DNA from: an uncultured Rikenellaceae bacterium
GTDB taxonomy: Bacteria; Bacteroidota; Bacteroidia; Bacteroidales; UBA932
Assembly (NCBI GenBank): GCA_937906485.1
Contig: CALCYB010000130.1
Coordinates: 1 to 37,356, forward strand
DNA length: 37,356 nt
Reading direction: 5' to 3'
Part shown: one piece after another, positions 1 to 7,868 of the stretch
Layout of the letters: every line of letters starts with the position of its first letter
Numbering within the stretch: the first letter of the stretch is position 1
Notes under the pieces: model-generated
The model's input: the letters and a program-made list of their open reading frames with translations, nothing else
What the model was told of the DNA's origin: nothing
Databases searched by the model: none
Translations under genes and position numbers: made by a program

Positions 1-1071
1 ATTCGAGCCATAGAACAACAGGTTCATCACCTCCTCAGACAAGGTCCCGATCGGGTCATTGAGCGAGAATTTGTATTTTCGGGCCACACTGTCCAACAGG
101 CGGAACATCATGTTGTCCCGTTTCTCACCAAAGGGCAGGATTCCACCTTCGGCAATGGACAAGGTCGGGTCCGGAATGATCTTGTCCCGGTCAATGCTGG
201 CCACCACCCCCAATCCTTTGCAATGCGGACAAGCACCCTGCGGAGAGTTGAACGAAAAGGTATGCGGTGCCGGCTCCGGCAAAGAAATCCCGCTCTCGGG
301 ACAAATGAAATATTTGCTGAAATGATGCAATTCGTCATGGTCAGGTTCCCACAGCGCCAAAGAGCCTTTTCCATAGCCCAGGGCCGAACGGATCGCCGTG
401 CGGATCCGATTCTCGTCTTCCTGACGGGGAACGAGCTTGTCAATGACCAGTTCAATGAAGTGGGGCTTGTAGCGGTCAACCCCATCGGCCACATCCTCCA
501 GGTAACACAACGATCCGTCCACCCGCACTTGAGAAAATCCCTTTTTGACCAACGAAGCAAAAAGTTCCCGGTAATGTCCCTTCCGTCCTTTGACCAAAGG
601 GGCCAGCACAATGCACTTCTTCCCCGAAAAACGTTCCAGGATCAGCTGCTGGATCTGCTGGTCCGTATAACGCTCCATTTTTTTGCCGGTAACCGGCGAA
701 TAAGCCTCTGCAGAACGGGCATACAACAGACGCAGGAAATCTGAAATCTCCGTTATGGTTCCCACCGTAGAACGGGGATTGCGGTTGGTACTCTTCTGCT
801 CGATGGCAATGGTGGGACTCAACCCGCTGATCCGCTCTACTTTAGGGCGTTCCAACACCCCGATAAACTGTTTGGCATAAGCGGACAAGGTATCCACATA
901 ACGCCGCTGGGCCTCTGCAAAAATGGTATCGAAAGCCAGCGAAGACTTTCCGCTCCCACTCAGGCCAGTCACGACAATCAGCTGATTGCGCGGAATCTGC
1001 AGGCTGATGTTCTTGAGGTTATGTACGCTTGCATTGACAATGTCAATGTTGCCAGATTTGGGGTTTTGCAT
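1..1071 (-). CDS. uvrA: UvrABC system protein A (excinuclease ABC subunit A), N-terminal 357 residues, cut by window edge
   Basis: UvrA is the damage-scanning ABC ATPase of nucleotide excision repair; it forms a dimer that loads UvrB on lesions. The visible 357 residues begin MQNPKSGNIDIVNA and carry the first Walker A, GLSGSGKSS (residues about 36-44), the conserved AQRRYVDTLSAYAKQF and LSPTIAIEQK blocks, and FSFNSPQGACPHCKGLG of the first zinc module. The N-terminal half of that module reads FICPESG, so the second Cys of the usual CxxC is replaced by Ser; I recall similar variants in other Bacteroidetes UvrA proteins. The frame stays open through base 1, so about two thirds of the protein lies outside the window. 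The start is the ATG at 1069-1071, which matches the normal UvrA N-terminus and overlaps the end of the upstream MBL gene by 29 bases, so the two are probably cotranscribed. Confidence 0.96.
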   Translation of the reverse strand, partial: MQNPKSGNIDIVNASVHNLKNISLQIPRNQLIVVTGLSGSGKSSLAFDTIFAEAQRRYVDTLSAYAKQFIGVLERPKVERISGLSPTIAIEQKSTNRNPRSTVGTITEISDFLRLLYARSAEAYSPVTGKKMERYTDQQIQQLILERFSGKKCIVLAPLVKGRKGHYRELFASLVKKGFSQVRVDGSLCYLEDVADGVDRYKPHFIELVIDKLVPRQEDENRIRTAIRSALGYGKGSLALWEPDHDELHHFSKYFICPESGISLPEPAPHTFSFNSPQGACPHCKGLGVVASIDRDKIIPDPTLSIAEGGILPFGEKRDNMMFRLLDSVARKYKFSLNDPIGTLSEEVMNLLFYGSN

Positions 1072-1708
1072 CGGTCAAAAACGGATTGGTCGTCAATTCG
1101 GTAGCGATGGTCGTCGCCGGACCGTGTCCCGGATAGACCTTGGTATCCGGAGGCAAGGTCAGCACCTTGGTCCGCAGACTCTCCATCAGTTCATCATAAT
1201 CCCCGCCGGGAAGATCGGTCCGACCGATACTGCCGGCAAACAGAGAATCACCCACCAGCACAAACTCATCTTCTGCGCTGTACAGCACAATGCCCCCACG
1301 GGAGTGACCCGGTGTATGACGCACCTGGAGGGAAGAATTTCCAAATGTCAGCACATCCCCGTCAGCCAGGTTATGGACCTGTTCACTGGGTTGCGGAATC
1401 TCATACCCGAAATAGTTGCCATAGGTGGAAGTTCTGGCCAGCTGCGGCACATCGTACTGATTCATCCAGGTCTCCAGTTTCCACTGAGCCGACACAAAAA
1501 CATTGCCCATCACATGATCGAAATGACCGTGCGTATTGACCAGTTTGACCGGTTTGAGACCGTTCTCCTGCACAAATTTCACCAATCTGTTTTTTTCACT
1601 TTCCGAGAAACAACCCGGGTCCACAATGACACATTCCTGCGTCTGATCCCACAACAGGTAGCAGCAGGTGCGCAGATCATTGAAATAAAAAGTCTTTATC
1701 TGTATCAT
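1043..1708 (-). CDS. MBL-fold metallohydrolase (glyoxalase II-like)
   Basis: A 221-residue metallo-beta-lactamase fold hydrolase, predicted cytoplasmic with two metal ions. The metal-binding motif HxHxDH is present as THGHFDHVMGN (residues about 59-69), followed by the later His in HTPGHSRGG, the Asp in VGDSLFAGSIGRTD and the final His in VYPGHGPATT. This is the layout of the hydroxyacylglutathione hydrolase-like subgroup, but the C-terminal substrate domain of true glyoxalase II is absent, so the substrate is unknown. In Bacteroidetes such proteins are usually annotated only as MBL-fold hydrolases. The start codon at 1706-1708 lies exactly where transcription from the -7 element at 1713-1720 should begin, so the mRNA may be leaderless. 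The gene overlaps uvrA by 29 bases. Confidence 0.93.
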   Translation of the reverse strand: MIQIKTFYFNDLRTCCYLLWDQTQECVIVDPGCFSESEKNRLVKFVQENGLKPVKLVNTHGHFDHVMGNVFVSAQWKLETWMNQYDVPQLARTSTYGNYFGYEIPQPSEQVHNLADGDVLTFGNSSLQVRHTPGHSRGGIVLYSAEDEFVLVGDSLFAGSIGRTDLPGGDYDELMESLRTKVLTLPPDTKVYPGHGPATTIATELTTNPFLTDAKPQIWQH

Positions 1709-1712
1709 AAGG

Positions 1713-1720
1713 CAAATATA
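1713..1720 (-). promoter_or_regulatory. Putative -7 element (TATATTTG) of the MBL hydrolase-uvrA unit
   Basis: On the minus strand the bases read TATATTTG, a perfect match to the Bacteroidetes -7 consensus TAnnTTTG. With the usual start five bases past the final G, transcription would begin at 1708, the A of the MBL start codon. No TTTG is visible at the -33 position, so this rests on the -7 box alone. Confidence 0.5.
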
Positions 1721-1741
1721 CGAAGGATTGAAATAAATTTC

Positions 1742-1749
1742 TAATTTTG
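1742..1749 (+). promoter_or_regulatory. Putative -7 element (TAATTTTG) of the deoxynucleoside kinase gene
   Basis: A perfect TAnnTTTG match 32 bases before the kinase ATG, predicting a leader of about 28 bases. It lies back to back with the minus-strand -7 box at 1713-1720, so the two divergent promoters share one short AT-rich gap. No -33 TTTG is seen at the expected spacing. Confidence 0.5.
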
Positions 1750-1781
1750 TATCCCGTAAAACAACCTCAAAACTTTACGTC

Positions 1782-2393
1782 ATGCACATTGCCATCGCAG
1801 GAAACATCGGTAGCGGAAAAACAACGCTGACACGGCTCCTGGCAGCCCACTACGGTTGGGAAGCCCGTTATGAATCGGTTGATCACAACCCGTATCTGGC
1901 AGACTTCTACCAGGACATGAAGCGCTGGTCCTTCAACACCCAGATCTATTTCCTGAACAAACGCTTTGAGGACATCGTCAAGATCCATCAGGAAAGCCAC
2001 ACCATCGTACAGGACCGCACCATCTACGAAGATGCCCGCATCTTTGCCCCCAACCTGCACAGCATGGGACACATGGACGACCGGGATTTTGAAAATTACA
2101 ACAGCCTGTTCAACCTGATGATCTCCCTGATCAAGAAACCGGACCTGCTCATCTACCTGCGCTCGTCCATTCCCAACCTGGTAGCACAGATTCAAAAACG
2201 GGGCCGCGAATACGAAAGCAGCATCCGCATTGATTACCTCCAGGGACTGAACGAACGCTACGAGAACTGGATCAGCACGTACGAAGGGCCGCTGCTGATC
2301 GTCAACGCGGATGAAATCAAATTCGAAGACCGTCCCGAGGATCTGGCCCACGTCATCGACCGGATTGACGCCCAATTGTTCGGGCTGTTCTAA
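1782..2393 (+). CDS. Deoxynucleoside kinase (deoxyadenosine/deoxyguanosine kinase family)
   Basis: A 203-residue cytoplasmic kinase that should phosphorylate deoxynucleosides to the 5'-monophosphate in nucleotide salvage. The P-loop GNIGSGKTT is at residues 8-16. The family Glu-Arg region appears as RYESVDHNPYL, the DRS-like motif as QDRTIYEDA (about 83-91), and the lid with its arginines as QIQKRGREYESSIRIDYL. Length is typical for the bacterial dNK family. Which base it prefers cannot be read from sequence. It runs divergently from the MBL gene and converges on the PfkB kinase with only 13 bases between the stop codons; I see no strong terminator in that gap. Confidence 0.92.
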   Translation: MHIAIAGNIGSGKTTLTRLLAAHYGWEARYESVDHNPYLADFYQDMKRWSFNTQIYFLNKRFEDIVKIHQESHTIVQDRTIYEDARIFAPNLHSMGHMDDRDFENYNSLFNLMISLIKKPDLLIYLRSSIPNLVAQIQKRGREYESSIRIDYLQGLNERYENWISTYEGPLLIVNADEIKFEDRPEDLAHVIDRIDAQLFGLF

Positions 2394-2406
2394 CCCACAG
2401 ACCGGC

Positions 2407-3402
2407 CTATTGGCCCATCCGTTCCCGAATCAGCTGCTTGGCCTCCTTCCAACGGGGGATGTCAATCTTCGGACCGACCACTTCCACCACCTTTGCAGCA
2501 ATGATTGAGCCGACTTCCCCACAGACGCGCAAGGGCATTCCCTCCGCCAACGCATACAGGAAACCGGCCGCGTACAAATCGCCGGCTCCGGTAGCATCCT
2601 TGGTCTGCGCCGGAAAGGCTTCAATGTAATGATAATCCTCCCCGCACTGGATCATGGAGCCATCCTGACCCACTTTCACAACTGCTATCCGACACAAGCG
2701 GGCAATCTCCTCCAGGGCTTTTCTCGGAGAACGCTCTCCAGTGAAGGCATGCGCTTCTGTTTCGTTGGCAAATACCAGATCTACATAATTTTCAACGATA
2801 TCGTGCAGGAATGTCTTGTTGGACTCCACCACATTGTAAGAAGCCAGGTCCAATGAAATGAACATACCCGCTTCCTTGGCCAGTTCCACTGCCCGACGCA
2901 GCAACAACTGGTTCTGCACCAGAAAGCCCTCAATGTGGAAGTAGTCGTACCCTTCAAAAAATTCCGGTTTCAAATCTTCAGGTCCCAACTCCAGAGCTGC
3001 TCCCAGGTACACCGCAAAGGTACGCTCCCCGTTGGGAGGAGTAATGAAGACCATGGCCCGACCCGAGGCAGCCTGTCCCTTGAGCAGGTTGGAACAGATG
3101 CCGTTCCGGTCCAGATCCGATTTGTACAGGGCTCCCAGTTCATCATCTCCCACTTTTCCGATAAAACCGCTCCGAAGACCGAAAACAGCCGTCCCGGTCA
3201 GGGTATTGGCTGCAGATCCTCCCGCCACATACTGAACGCCCATCGTCTTGAGTTCCTGCCAGATCTTGTCTCCGGTGGCCTCATCCACGTGCTGCATGCT
3301 GCCCTTGGGCAGATGAAAACGGTCCAACCAACTGTCATCCGGCAACACCCCCAAAATATCCGTCAAGGCATTGCCAATTCCCAAAATAGATTTCTTACTC
3401 AT
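2407..3402 (-). CDS. PfkB-family carbohydrate/nucleoside kinase (adenosine kinase-like)
   Basis: A 331-residue member of the ribokinase/PfkB family, most like the adenosine kinase branch common in Bacteroidetes. Visible features are the N-terminal GIGNALTDIL, the sugar-binding GGSAANT (residues 61-67), GKVGDDELG, and the signature DATGAGDLYAAGF (269-281), with Asp275 the expected catalytic base. The frame is open a further 22 codons upstream, but residues before MSKKSILGIGNA do not resemble the family, so the ATG at 3400-3402 is chosen. It probably phosphorylates a nucleoside or sugar with ATP in the cytoplasm; adenosine is the best guess, not proven. A weak -7 box (TATATTCG) lies at 3435-3442 on this strand. 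Confidence 0.9.
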   Translation of the reverse strand: MSKKSILGIGNALTDILGVLPDDSWLDRFHLPKGSMQHVDEATGDKIWQELKTMGVQYVAGGSAANTLTGTAVFGLRSGFIGKVGDDELGALYKSDLDRNGICSNLLKGQAASGRAMVFITPPNGERTFAVYLGAALELGPEDLKPEFFEGYDYFHIEGFLVQNQLLLRRAVELAKEAGMFISLDLASYNVVESNKTFLHDIVENYVDLVFANETEAHAFTGERSPRKALEEIARLCRIAVVKVGQDGSMIQCGEDYHYIEAFPAQTKDATGAGDLYAAGFLYALAEGMPLRVCGEVGSIIAAKVVEVVGPKIDIPRWKEAKQLIRERMGQ

Positions 3403-3434
3403 CGGATTTACTGATAAATTGTTTGAAATTCGTG

Positions 3435-3442
3435 CGAATATA
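3435..3442 (-). promoter_or_regulatory. Weak putative -7 element (TATATTCG) of the PfkB kinase gene
   Basis: Seven of eight bases match TAnnTTTG, and the predicted start gives a leader of about 28 bases before the ATG at 3402. No -33 TTTG is found at the right distance. Confidence 0.3.
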
Positions 3443-3454
3443 GAACAAATGTTG

Positions 3455-3462
3455 TAAGTTTG
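3455..3462 (+). promoter_or_regulatory. Putative -7 element (TAAGTTTG) of the panC-panD operon
   Basis: A perfect TAnnTTTG match in the divergent gap between the PfkB kinase and panC. Transcription would begin near 3467, giving a 13-base leader. No TTTG is seen at the -33 position. Confidence 0.5.
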
Positions 3463-3479
3463 CGACATTATTTTGAACT

Positions 3480-4319
3480 ATGATAGTCGCAAGAACTTTG
3501 GCTGAATTCCAAGCAGCCTACCAATCGCTCCCCAACAAGAGCGAGATCGGCTTTGTCCCCACGATGGGGGCTCTGCACGAAGGACACTTGTCCCTGATCC
3601 GCCGTAGTGTCGCAGAATCTTCTGCAACGGTCATCTCCATTTTCGTCAATCCTACCCAATTCAATAACCCGAATGATCTGGCCACCTATCCCCGCACACT
3701 GGAAGCAGACTGTGCCCTGGTAGAACCGGCAGGAGTGGACATCGTCTTTGCACCCCGCGTCATTGACATCTACCCCGAACCCGATACCCGCATCTTCAAC
3801 CTTGGCGGTCTGGATCTCTATGGAGAAGGCCCCCGACGTCCCGGCCACTTCAACGGGGTTGCCCAAGTCGTGACCCGGCTGTTTGAAATTGTCCGTCCAC
3901 ACAGAGCCTACTTCGGCGAAAAGGATTTCCAACAACTGGCCATCCTGCGCTTTGTAACCAGCGACCTGCAACTCCCGATTCAGATCATCGGCTGCCCGAT
4001 CGCCCGTGGCGAAGACGGATTGGCGTTAAGCTCCCGCAATACCCTGCTTACCCCGCAGCAACGCGCTGCCGCTCCGCACATCTACCAATGCATCCGTCAG
4101 GCCAAGGAATGGATGAGCGATCTTTCGCCCGCACAAGTCATTGAACGGCTGACTCGGATCATCGACGCCAACCCGGAACTGGAGACCGAATACATTGAGA
4201 TCTTCAATGCCCACACCATGGAACCCGTCCAAACCTGGGACGATGCGGATGAAATCCAACTCGGCTGCGCCGTTTACGCCCGCCCCGTCCGACTCATCGA
4301 CAATATCAAACTGAAATAA
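3480..4319 (+). CDS. panC: Pantothenate synthetase (pantoate--beta-alanine ligase)
   Basis: PanC condenses pantoate and beta-alanine with ATP to make pantothenate, the precursor of coenzyme A; it is a cytoplasmic dimer. The 279-residue length is normal. Family motifs are GFVPTMGALHEGHLSLI (residues 24-40) with the HxGH nucleotide-binding signature, IFVNPTQFNNPNDLATYPR, YFGEKDFQQLAILR and GLALSSRNTLL, the KMSKS-like loop. The start is the ATG at 3480, since the protein opens MIVARTLAEF in line with the family. panD follows 19 bases downstream and makes the beta-alanine substrate, so the pair is a functional operon; panB is not in the window. Confidence 0.98.
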   Translation: MIVARTLAEFQAAYQSLPNKSEIGFVPTMGALHEGHLSLIRRSVAESSATVISIFVNPTQFNNPNDLATYPRTLEADCALVEPAGVDIVFAPRVIDIYPEPDTRIFNLGGLDLYGEGPRRPGHFNGVAQVVTRLFEIVRPHRAYFGEKDFQQLAILRFVTSDLQLPIQIIGCPIARGEDGLALSSRNTLLTPQQRAAAPHIYQCIRQAKEWMSDLSPAQVIERLTRIIDANPELETEYIEIFNAHTMEPVQTWDDADEIQLGCAVYARPVRLIDNIKLK

Positions 4320-4338
4320 CACCTAACGCACCAATACG

Positions 4339-4692
4339 ATGTACCTCGAAATCGTCAAATCCAAAATACACCGGGTAACGGTCACCGAAGCCAACCTCAA
4401 CTACATCGGCAGCATCACCATAGACCGGGAGCTGATGGAAGCCGCCAACCTCTTCGAAGGAGAAAAGGTAGCTGTCGTCAACATCACCAACGGAAACCGG
4501 ATCGAGACCTATGTCATTCCCGGTGAACGCAAGAGCGGTAAAATCGGCATCAACGGTGCCGCAGCCCATTTGTTCAACGAAGGCGACCTGGTCATCATCA
4601 TGGCTTTTGCCTGGATGACTCCGGAAGAAGCCCAGCAGTTCAAACCGAATCTGGTATTTCCGGACTCCCACACCAACCAGCTGATCCAATAA
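4339..4692 (+). CDS. panD: Aspartate 1-decarboxylase proenzyme
   Basis: PanD decarboxylates L-aspartate to beta-alanine for pantothenate synthesis. The enzyme is made as a proenzyme that cleaves itself between Gly24 and Ser25, seen here in LNYIGSITID, leaving a pyruvoyl group on the new N-terminus. Lys9 in the VKSKIHR segment and the Tyr-Val-Ile-Pro-Gly-Glu-Arg stretch (about residues 57-63) are family features. The 117-residue length is typical. It lies between panC (19 bases upstream) and the flippase-like membrane protein gene, whose ATG is three bases past the panD stop. Confidence 0.97.
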   Translation: MYLEIVKSKIHRVTVTEANLNYIGSITIDRELMEAANLFEGEKVAVVNITNGNRIETYVIPGERKSGKIGINGAAAHLFNEGDLVIIMAFAWMTPEEAQQFKPNLVFPDSHTNQLIQ

Positions 4693-4695
4693 TCA

Positions 4696-5727
4696 ATGGC
4701 GCGTCTGAAATCCGCCCTGATCTGGGTTACAATGCTGGCTCTCGCCGGCATTTTGTTGTACTTCGCCTTCCGTGGCGTAAAATGGCAGGACCTGGTGGAT
4801 GGCATCCGTTCCTGCAATTTCCGTTGGGTGATCGTGACCACCCTGTTGAGTGCCCTTCCCATCTTCCTGAGAAGCCTGCGGTGGCGGATACTGATGTTGC
4901 CACTGAACCCGACCATTACACGCAGAGAGAGTTTTGATGGCATCAGCATCGGCTACCTCGCCAATTTTGCCCTGCCCCGGGCCGGAGAATTTGCCCGCTG
5001 CGGGGTCATCTCCGCCACCGGCAAGACCAGCTACGAAGCCGTGTTGGGTACAGTTGTACTGGAACGCAGTTTTGATATGCTCTGCTACGCCCTGATCCTG
5101 CTGGCGGTCCTGCTGCTGCGTTGGCAGGAATTCGGATCCTTCGTCATGCAGCAAATCGGAGAGCCCCTGATGCAAAAACTGCCCTTCAACATCCTATGGC
5201 TCATCGCCGGACTCATTCTGGTTGCCATCGGTCTGCTTTGGTCCATGTATCATTTCCGCGACCGGCTCCGGAAATTCCCGTTGCTAAGCAAATTGTTTAC
5301 AATTGGCAAAGGATTGATGGACGGCTTGGCCGCCGGATTCAGAATGCCCCAAAAAGGCCGCTTTTTTCTGCTTACCATCCTCATCTGGCTGGGTTACTGG
5401 CTCATGAGCTACACAACAATACAAGCCTTCCCCGCCATTGATTCACTCAACGGCGTGGACGCTTTGTTTCTGATGGTAGTCGGCAGTCTGGGTTGGATTG
5501 TCCCGGTACAAGGCGGCATCGGTGCCTACCATTTCATCATCAGTCTGGCACTGACTTCCCTCTACGCCATTCCGCAGACCCATGGTGTCATTTTTGCCAC
5601 CATTTCACACGAAAGCCAGGCCCTGATGATGCTCATTTGTGGGGTCTATGCCTTGATCAGTCTTTCAACCACTTGTCGAACCAGGCAAAGAAAGCCCGGT
5701 TCCAATGGATGGAATTCTGGGGTTTGA
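4696..5727 (+). CDS. Flippase-like / lysylphosphatidylglycerol synthase transmembrane-domain family membrane protein
   Basis: A 343-residue integral inner-membrane protein with about eight hydrophobic helices, beginning LIWVTMLALAGILLYFAFRG. Conserved-looking blocks are LRSLRWRILMLPLNP, SIGYLANFALPRAGEFARCGVI, GTVVLERSFDMLCY and GGIGAYHFI, which match the UPF0104/LPG_synthase_TM (flippase-like) family. Members may move or modify lipids, but the substrate here is unknown. It lacks the C-terminal aminoacyl-transfer domain of MprF. The start is three bases past the panD stop, so it is probably cotranscribed with panCD; whether the link is functional is unclear. The last 23 or so codons overlap, in antisense, the 3' end of the S9 peptidase gene, and the C-terminus (CRTRQRKPGSNGWNSGV) looks unlike family members, so an ancestral stop may have been lost. 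Confidence 0.86.
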   Translation: MARLKSALIWVTMLALAGILLYFAFRGVKWQDLVDGIRSCNFRWVIVTTLLSALPIFLRSLRWRILMLPLNPTITRRESFDGISIGYLANFALPRAGEFARCGVISATGKTSYEAVLGTVVLERSFDMLCYALILLAVLLLRWQEFGSFVMQQIGEPLMQKLPFNILWLIAGLILVAIGLLWSMYHFRDRLRKFPLLSKLFTIGKGLMDGLAAGFRMPQKGRFFLLTILIWLGYWLMSYTTIQAFPAIDSLNGVDALFLMVVGSLGWIVPVQGGIGAYHFIISLALTSLYAIPQTHGVIFATISHESQALMMLICGVYALISLSTTCRTRQRKPGSNGWNSGV

Positions 5728-7756
5728 GGATCCAGTGGTTTTCTTCCGGGAACAAAAGCATTTCTGACGGAACACCCATCATCTGTGCGGCATTGAATGC
5801 CGCCATGCCTTGTTCTACCGGCACCCGATAGTCCATTTCTCCGTGGGTCACCATAATCGGGGTATCCCAGTTCTTGATCAGCTTGTGGGCAGAGTTGGCG
5901 TAGTGACGGCGAGCCACCGGGTTGTTATCCCACGGAGCACCTCCGTTATCCCAAGTCGGGAACCACAATTCCTCAGTCATCAGGTACATCTGCTCCTGAT
6001 TGAAAATACCGGCGTGCGACAGGAAAGCAGAGAAGGTCCCTTTGTGAATACCGGCCAGGTAATAGATTGAGAAACCGCCGTAGCTGGCTCCAGCAGCACC
6101 TACCTTACCCACAAATTTTTCTTTCTTGAGATCCTTGACAGCCGACAAGTAGTCCTGCATATTTTGTCCCATATAGTCGCCGGAGATCTGGTCACACCAT
6201 TCCTGACCAAAGGCAGTAGTACCCCGACGGTTGGGTAAGATGACAATATAGCCTTGGGAAGCCATCAGACGGGGATTCCAGCGGGTTGACCAGCTCTGAC
6301 TGATGGTTCCTTGCGGGCCACCGGTACAGAACAGCAAAGCGGGATATTGCTTTTGGGGATCAAAATCAGTCGGGTAAACTACCCAGGTATGCATCTTCTT
6401 GTTGTCTGTGGTCGTAATCCAACGTTCTTCAATGCGGGTGGATTTGAGTTGTGCCAGCACCGCATCATTTTCGTGAGTCAATTGATGGAAATCTCCGTTT
6501 TGGGGATTGATGGACACAATCTCAGCGGGAGCATTCATTGAGCTATAGGTCGTGATCAACTGACCGTTGGCAGCTTTGGCTACACCACCGAAGTCATGCC
6601 AGGCCTTATCCGAGGTAATGCGTCGGATATTGCCTTGCAAGTCTGTTTCGAAAACTCCTTGCAGCGCATTCACCAAAGAAGTGAAGTAAAGGCCCTGACT
6701 GTCATCCTTCCATACCGGGCTCTGCACATTGTATTTGTATGCCGCTGACAATTCGGTCTTTTGACCGGTTTGGAGATCCATTACAAAGAGGCGTTGCTTG
6801 TCAGCCTCAAAACCGCCGCGCTCCATACTGATCCAGGCAATATAACGGCCATCCGGAGAGAAACGGGGTTCCGTATCATACCCCATATTGCCTTCGGTGA
6901 TGTTTTGCACCGCACCACTTTCCAGGTCATACAGGTAAATATCCGTATTGGTAGAAAATGCATACTCCTTTCCGGTCACTTTGCGGCAAGAATAAGCCAC
7001 GCTCTTGCCATCAGGGCTCCAACTGAGCTGTTCAAGTCCTCCAAAGGGCAAGGTCGGCAATTCATACGGCTCATCTCCCAACAAGTCAAAAGCACCGCTG
7101 AGCGCATTACCTCCCCGCAAAACATGCCGCTCTGCCAGGTCGGCAACATAGGTACGGGGGATATATTCCACAAAGTGGTCCCAGTGACGGTACATCAGAT
7201 CGGTAATGATCCGGCCCGAAGATTTGGGCAGGTCCGGGTAGAGGTCCACCGGTCGGGTTATGGAACGGATCTCACTGATGTAGAAAATTTTGGAGTGATC
7301 CGGAGACAGCTCAAATGCAGATATTCCATTCTCAACGTGGGAAATCTGGTGAATCAGTCCGCTACCATCCGATCGCATGGAATGGATCTGTCCTTTCATC
7401 AGGAAAAGGATGTGTTGGCCATCCTTGTACCACCGGGCATTGCTCAGACTGGTATTCTGTGCGGTAATCTTCTTGTTGTTGCCGCCATCCACATCCATGG
7501 TAAAGAGGTGACGCTGGCTTTTGTTCTTTTCTATATCGGTATAGGCTACCCCGTAAAGGATGGATTGTCCATCCGGGGACAACTGCGGGTCGGAAACCTT
7601 ACCCAACAGGTGCATGATTTCGGGAGTGAACTGACCGTCCACGACTTGTATCTTCGGTTTGTTGATAGCAGGTTCTGTCAATTCGGGAGCAGTCCCTACT
7701 TCCTTGCAAGCAACGGTCACCATAAGCGCAGAAATAAGAATCAGGAAACGTTTCAT
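5657..7756 (-). CDS. S9 family prolyl oligopeptidase, dipeptidyl-peptidase 5-like lipoprotein
   Basis: A 699-residue exopeptidase-type serine protease. The N-terminus is a lipoprotein signal ending LMVTVAC, with Cys17 the expected lipidated residue, so the protein should be anchored in the envelope. Residues about 50-430 form a beta-propeller with repeated SPDG blades (LSPDGQ, WSPDGK, FSPDGR). The C-terminal alpha/beta hydrolase carries the nucleophile in GASYGG (Ser558), the Asp in GEMDYRVP (Asp642) and the His in EENHW (His674). Length and order match DPP5 of Porphyromonas, which releases dipeptides from peptide N-termini, fitting an amino-acid-using lifestyle; acylaminoacyl-peptidase is the alternative. 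The stop lies 71 bases inside the convergent flippase-like gene. The start is the ATG at 7754-7756. Confidence 0.92.
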   Translation of the reverse strand: MKRFLILISALMVTVACKEVGTAPELTEPAINKPKIQVVDGQFTPEIMHLLGKVSDPQLSPDGQSILYGVAYTDIEKNKSQRHLFTMDVDGGNNKKITAQNTSLSNARWYKDGQHILFLMKGQIHSMRSDGSGLIHQISHVENGISAFELSPDHSKIFYISEIRSITRPVDLYPDLPKSSGRIITDLMYRHWDHFVEYIPRTYVADLAERHVLRGGNALSGAFDLLGDEPYELPTLPFGGLEQLSWSPDGKSVAYSCRKVTGKEYAFSTNTDIYLYDLESGAVQNITEGNMGYDTEPRFSPDGRYIAWISMERGGFEADKQRLFVMDLQTGQKTELSAAYKYNVQSPVWKDDSQGLYFTSLVNALQGVFETDLQGNIRRITSDKAWHDFGGVAKAANGQLITTYSSMNAPAEIVSINPQNGDFHQLTHENDAVLAQLKSTRIEERWITTTDNKKMHTWVVYPTDFDPQKQYPALLFCTGGPQGTISQSWSTRWNPRLMASQGYIVILPNRRGTTAFGQEWCDQISGDYMGQNMQDYLSAVKDLKKEKFVGKVGAAGASYGGFSIYYLAGIHKGTFSAFLSHAGIFNQEQMYLMTEELWFPTWDNGGAPWDNNPVARRHYANSAHKLIKNWDTPIMVTHGEMDYRVPVEQGMAAFNAAQMMGVPSEMLLFPEENHWILKPQNSIHWNRAFFAWFDKWLKD

Positions 7757-7788
7757 TTTAAATCGATTGTTATGTAATTACATTTATG

Positions 7789-7796
7789 CAAAGATA
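7789..7796 (-). promoter_or_regulatory. Putative -7 element (TATCTTTG) of the S9 peptidase gene
   Basis: On the minus strand TATCTTTG matches TAnnTTTG perfectly, predicting a leader of about 28 bases. On the other strand a weaker TATCTTTA at 7812-7819 could serve the divergent barrel gene. No -33 TTTG is seen at the expected spacing for either. Confidence 0.5.
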
Positions 7797-7868
7797 GGAA
7801 AAAAATTATGCTATCTTTACCGCTAAAACAACAATGTTAAGTAAAACAATCGGATAATCATACGTTTT

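Noticed and set aside
2404..2415. GGCC-TATT-GGCC palindrome between convergent kinase genes
   Set aside because: Only four pairs and no T tract; too weak for a terminator call.
3403..3468. 22-codon upstream extension of the PfkB kinase
   Set aside because: It covers the putative promoter and does not resemble the family N-terminus; the internal ATG at 3402 does.
6761..7777. 338-codon open frame on the plus strand opposite the S9 peptidase gene
   Set aside because: It lies wholly antisense to a clear peptidase with complete catalytic triad; the translation has no domain-like pattern and arises from codon bias of the real gene.
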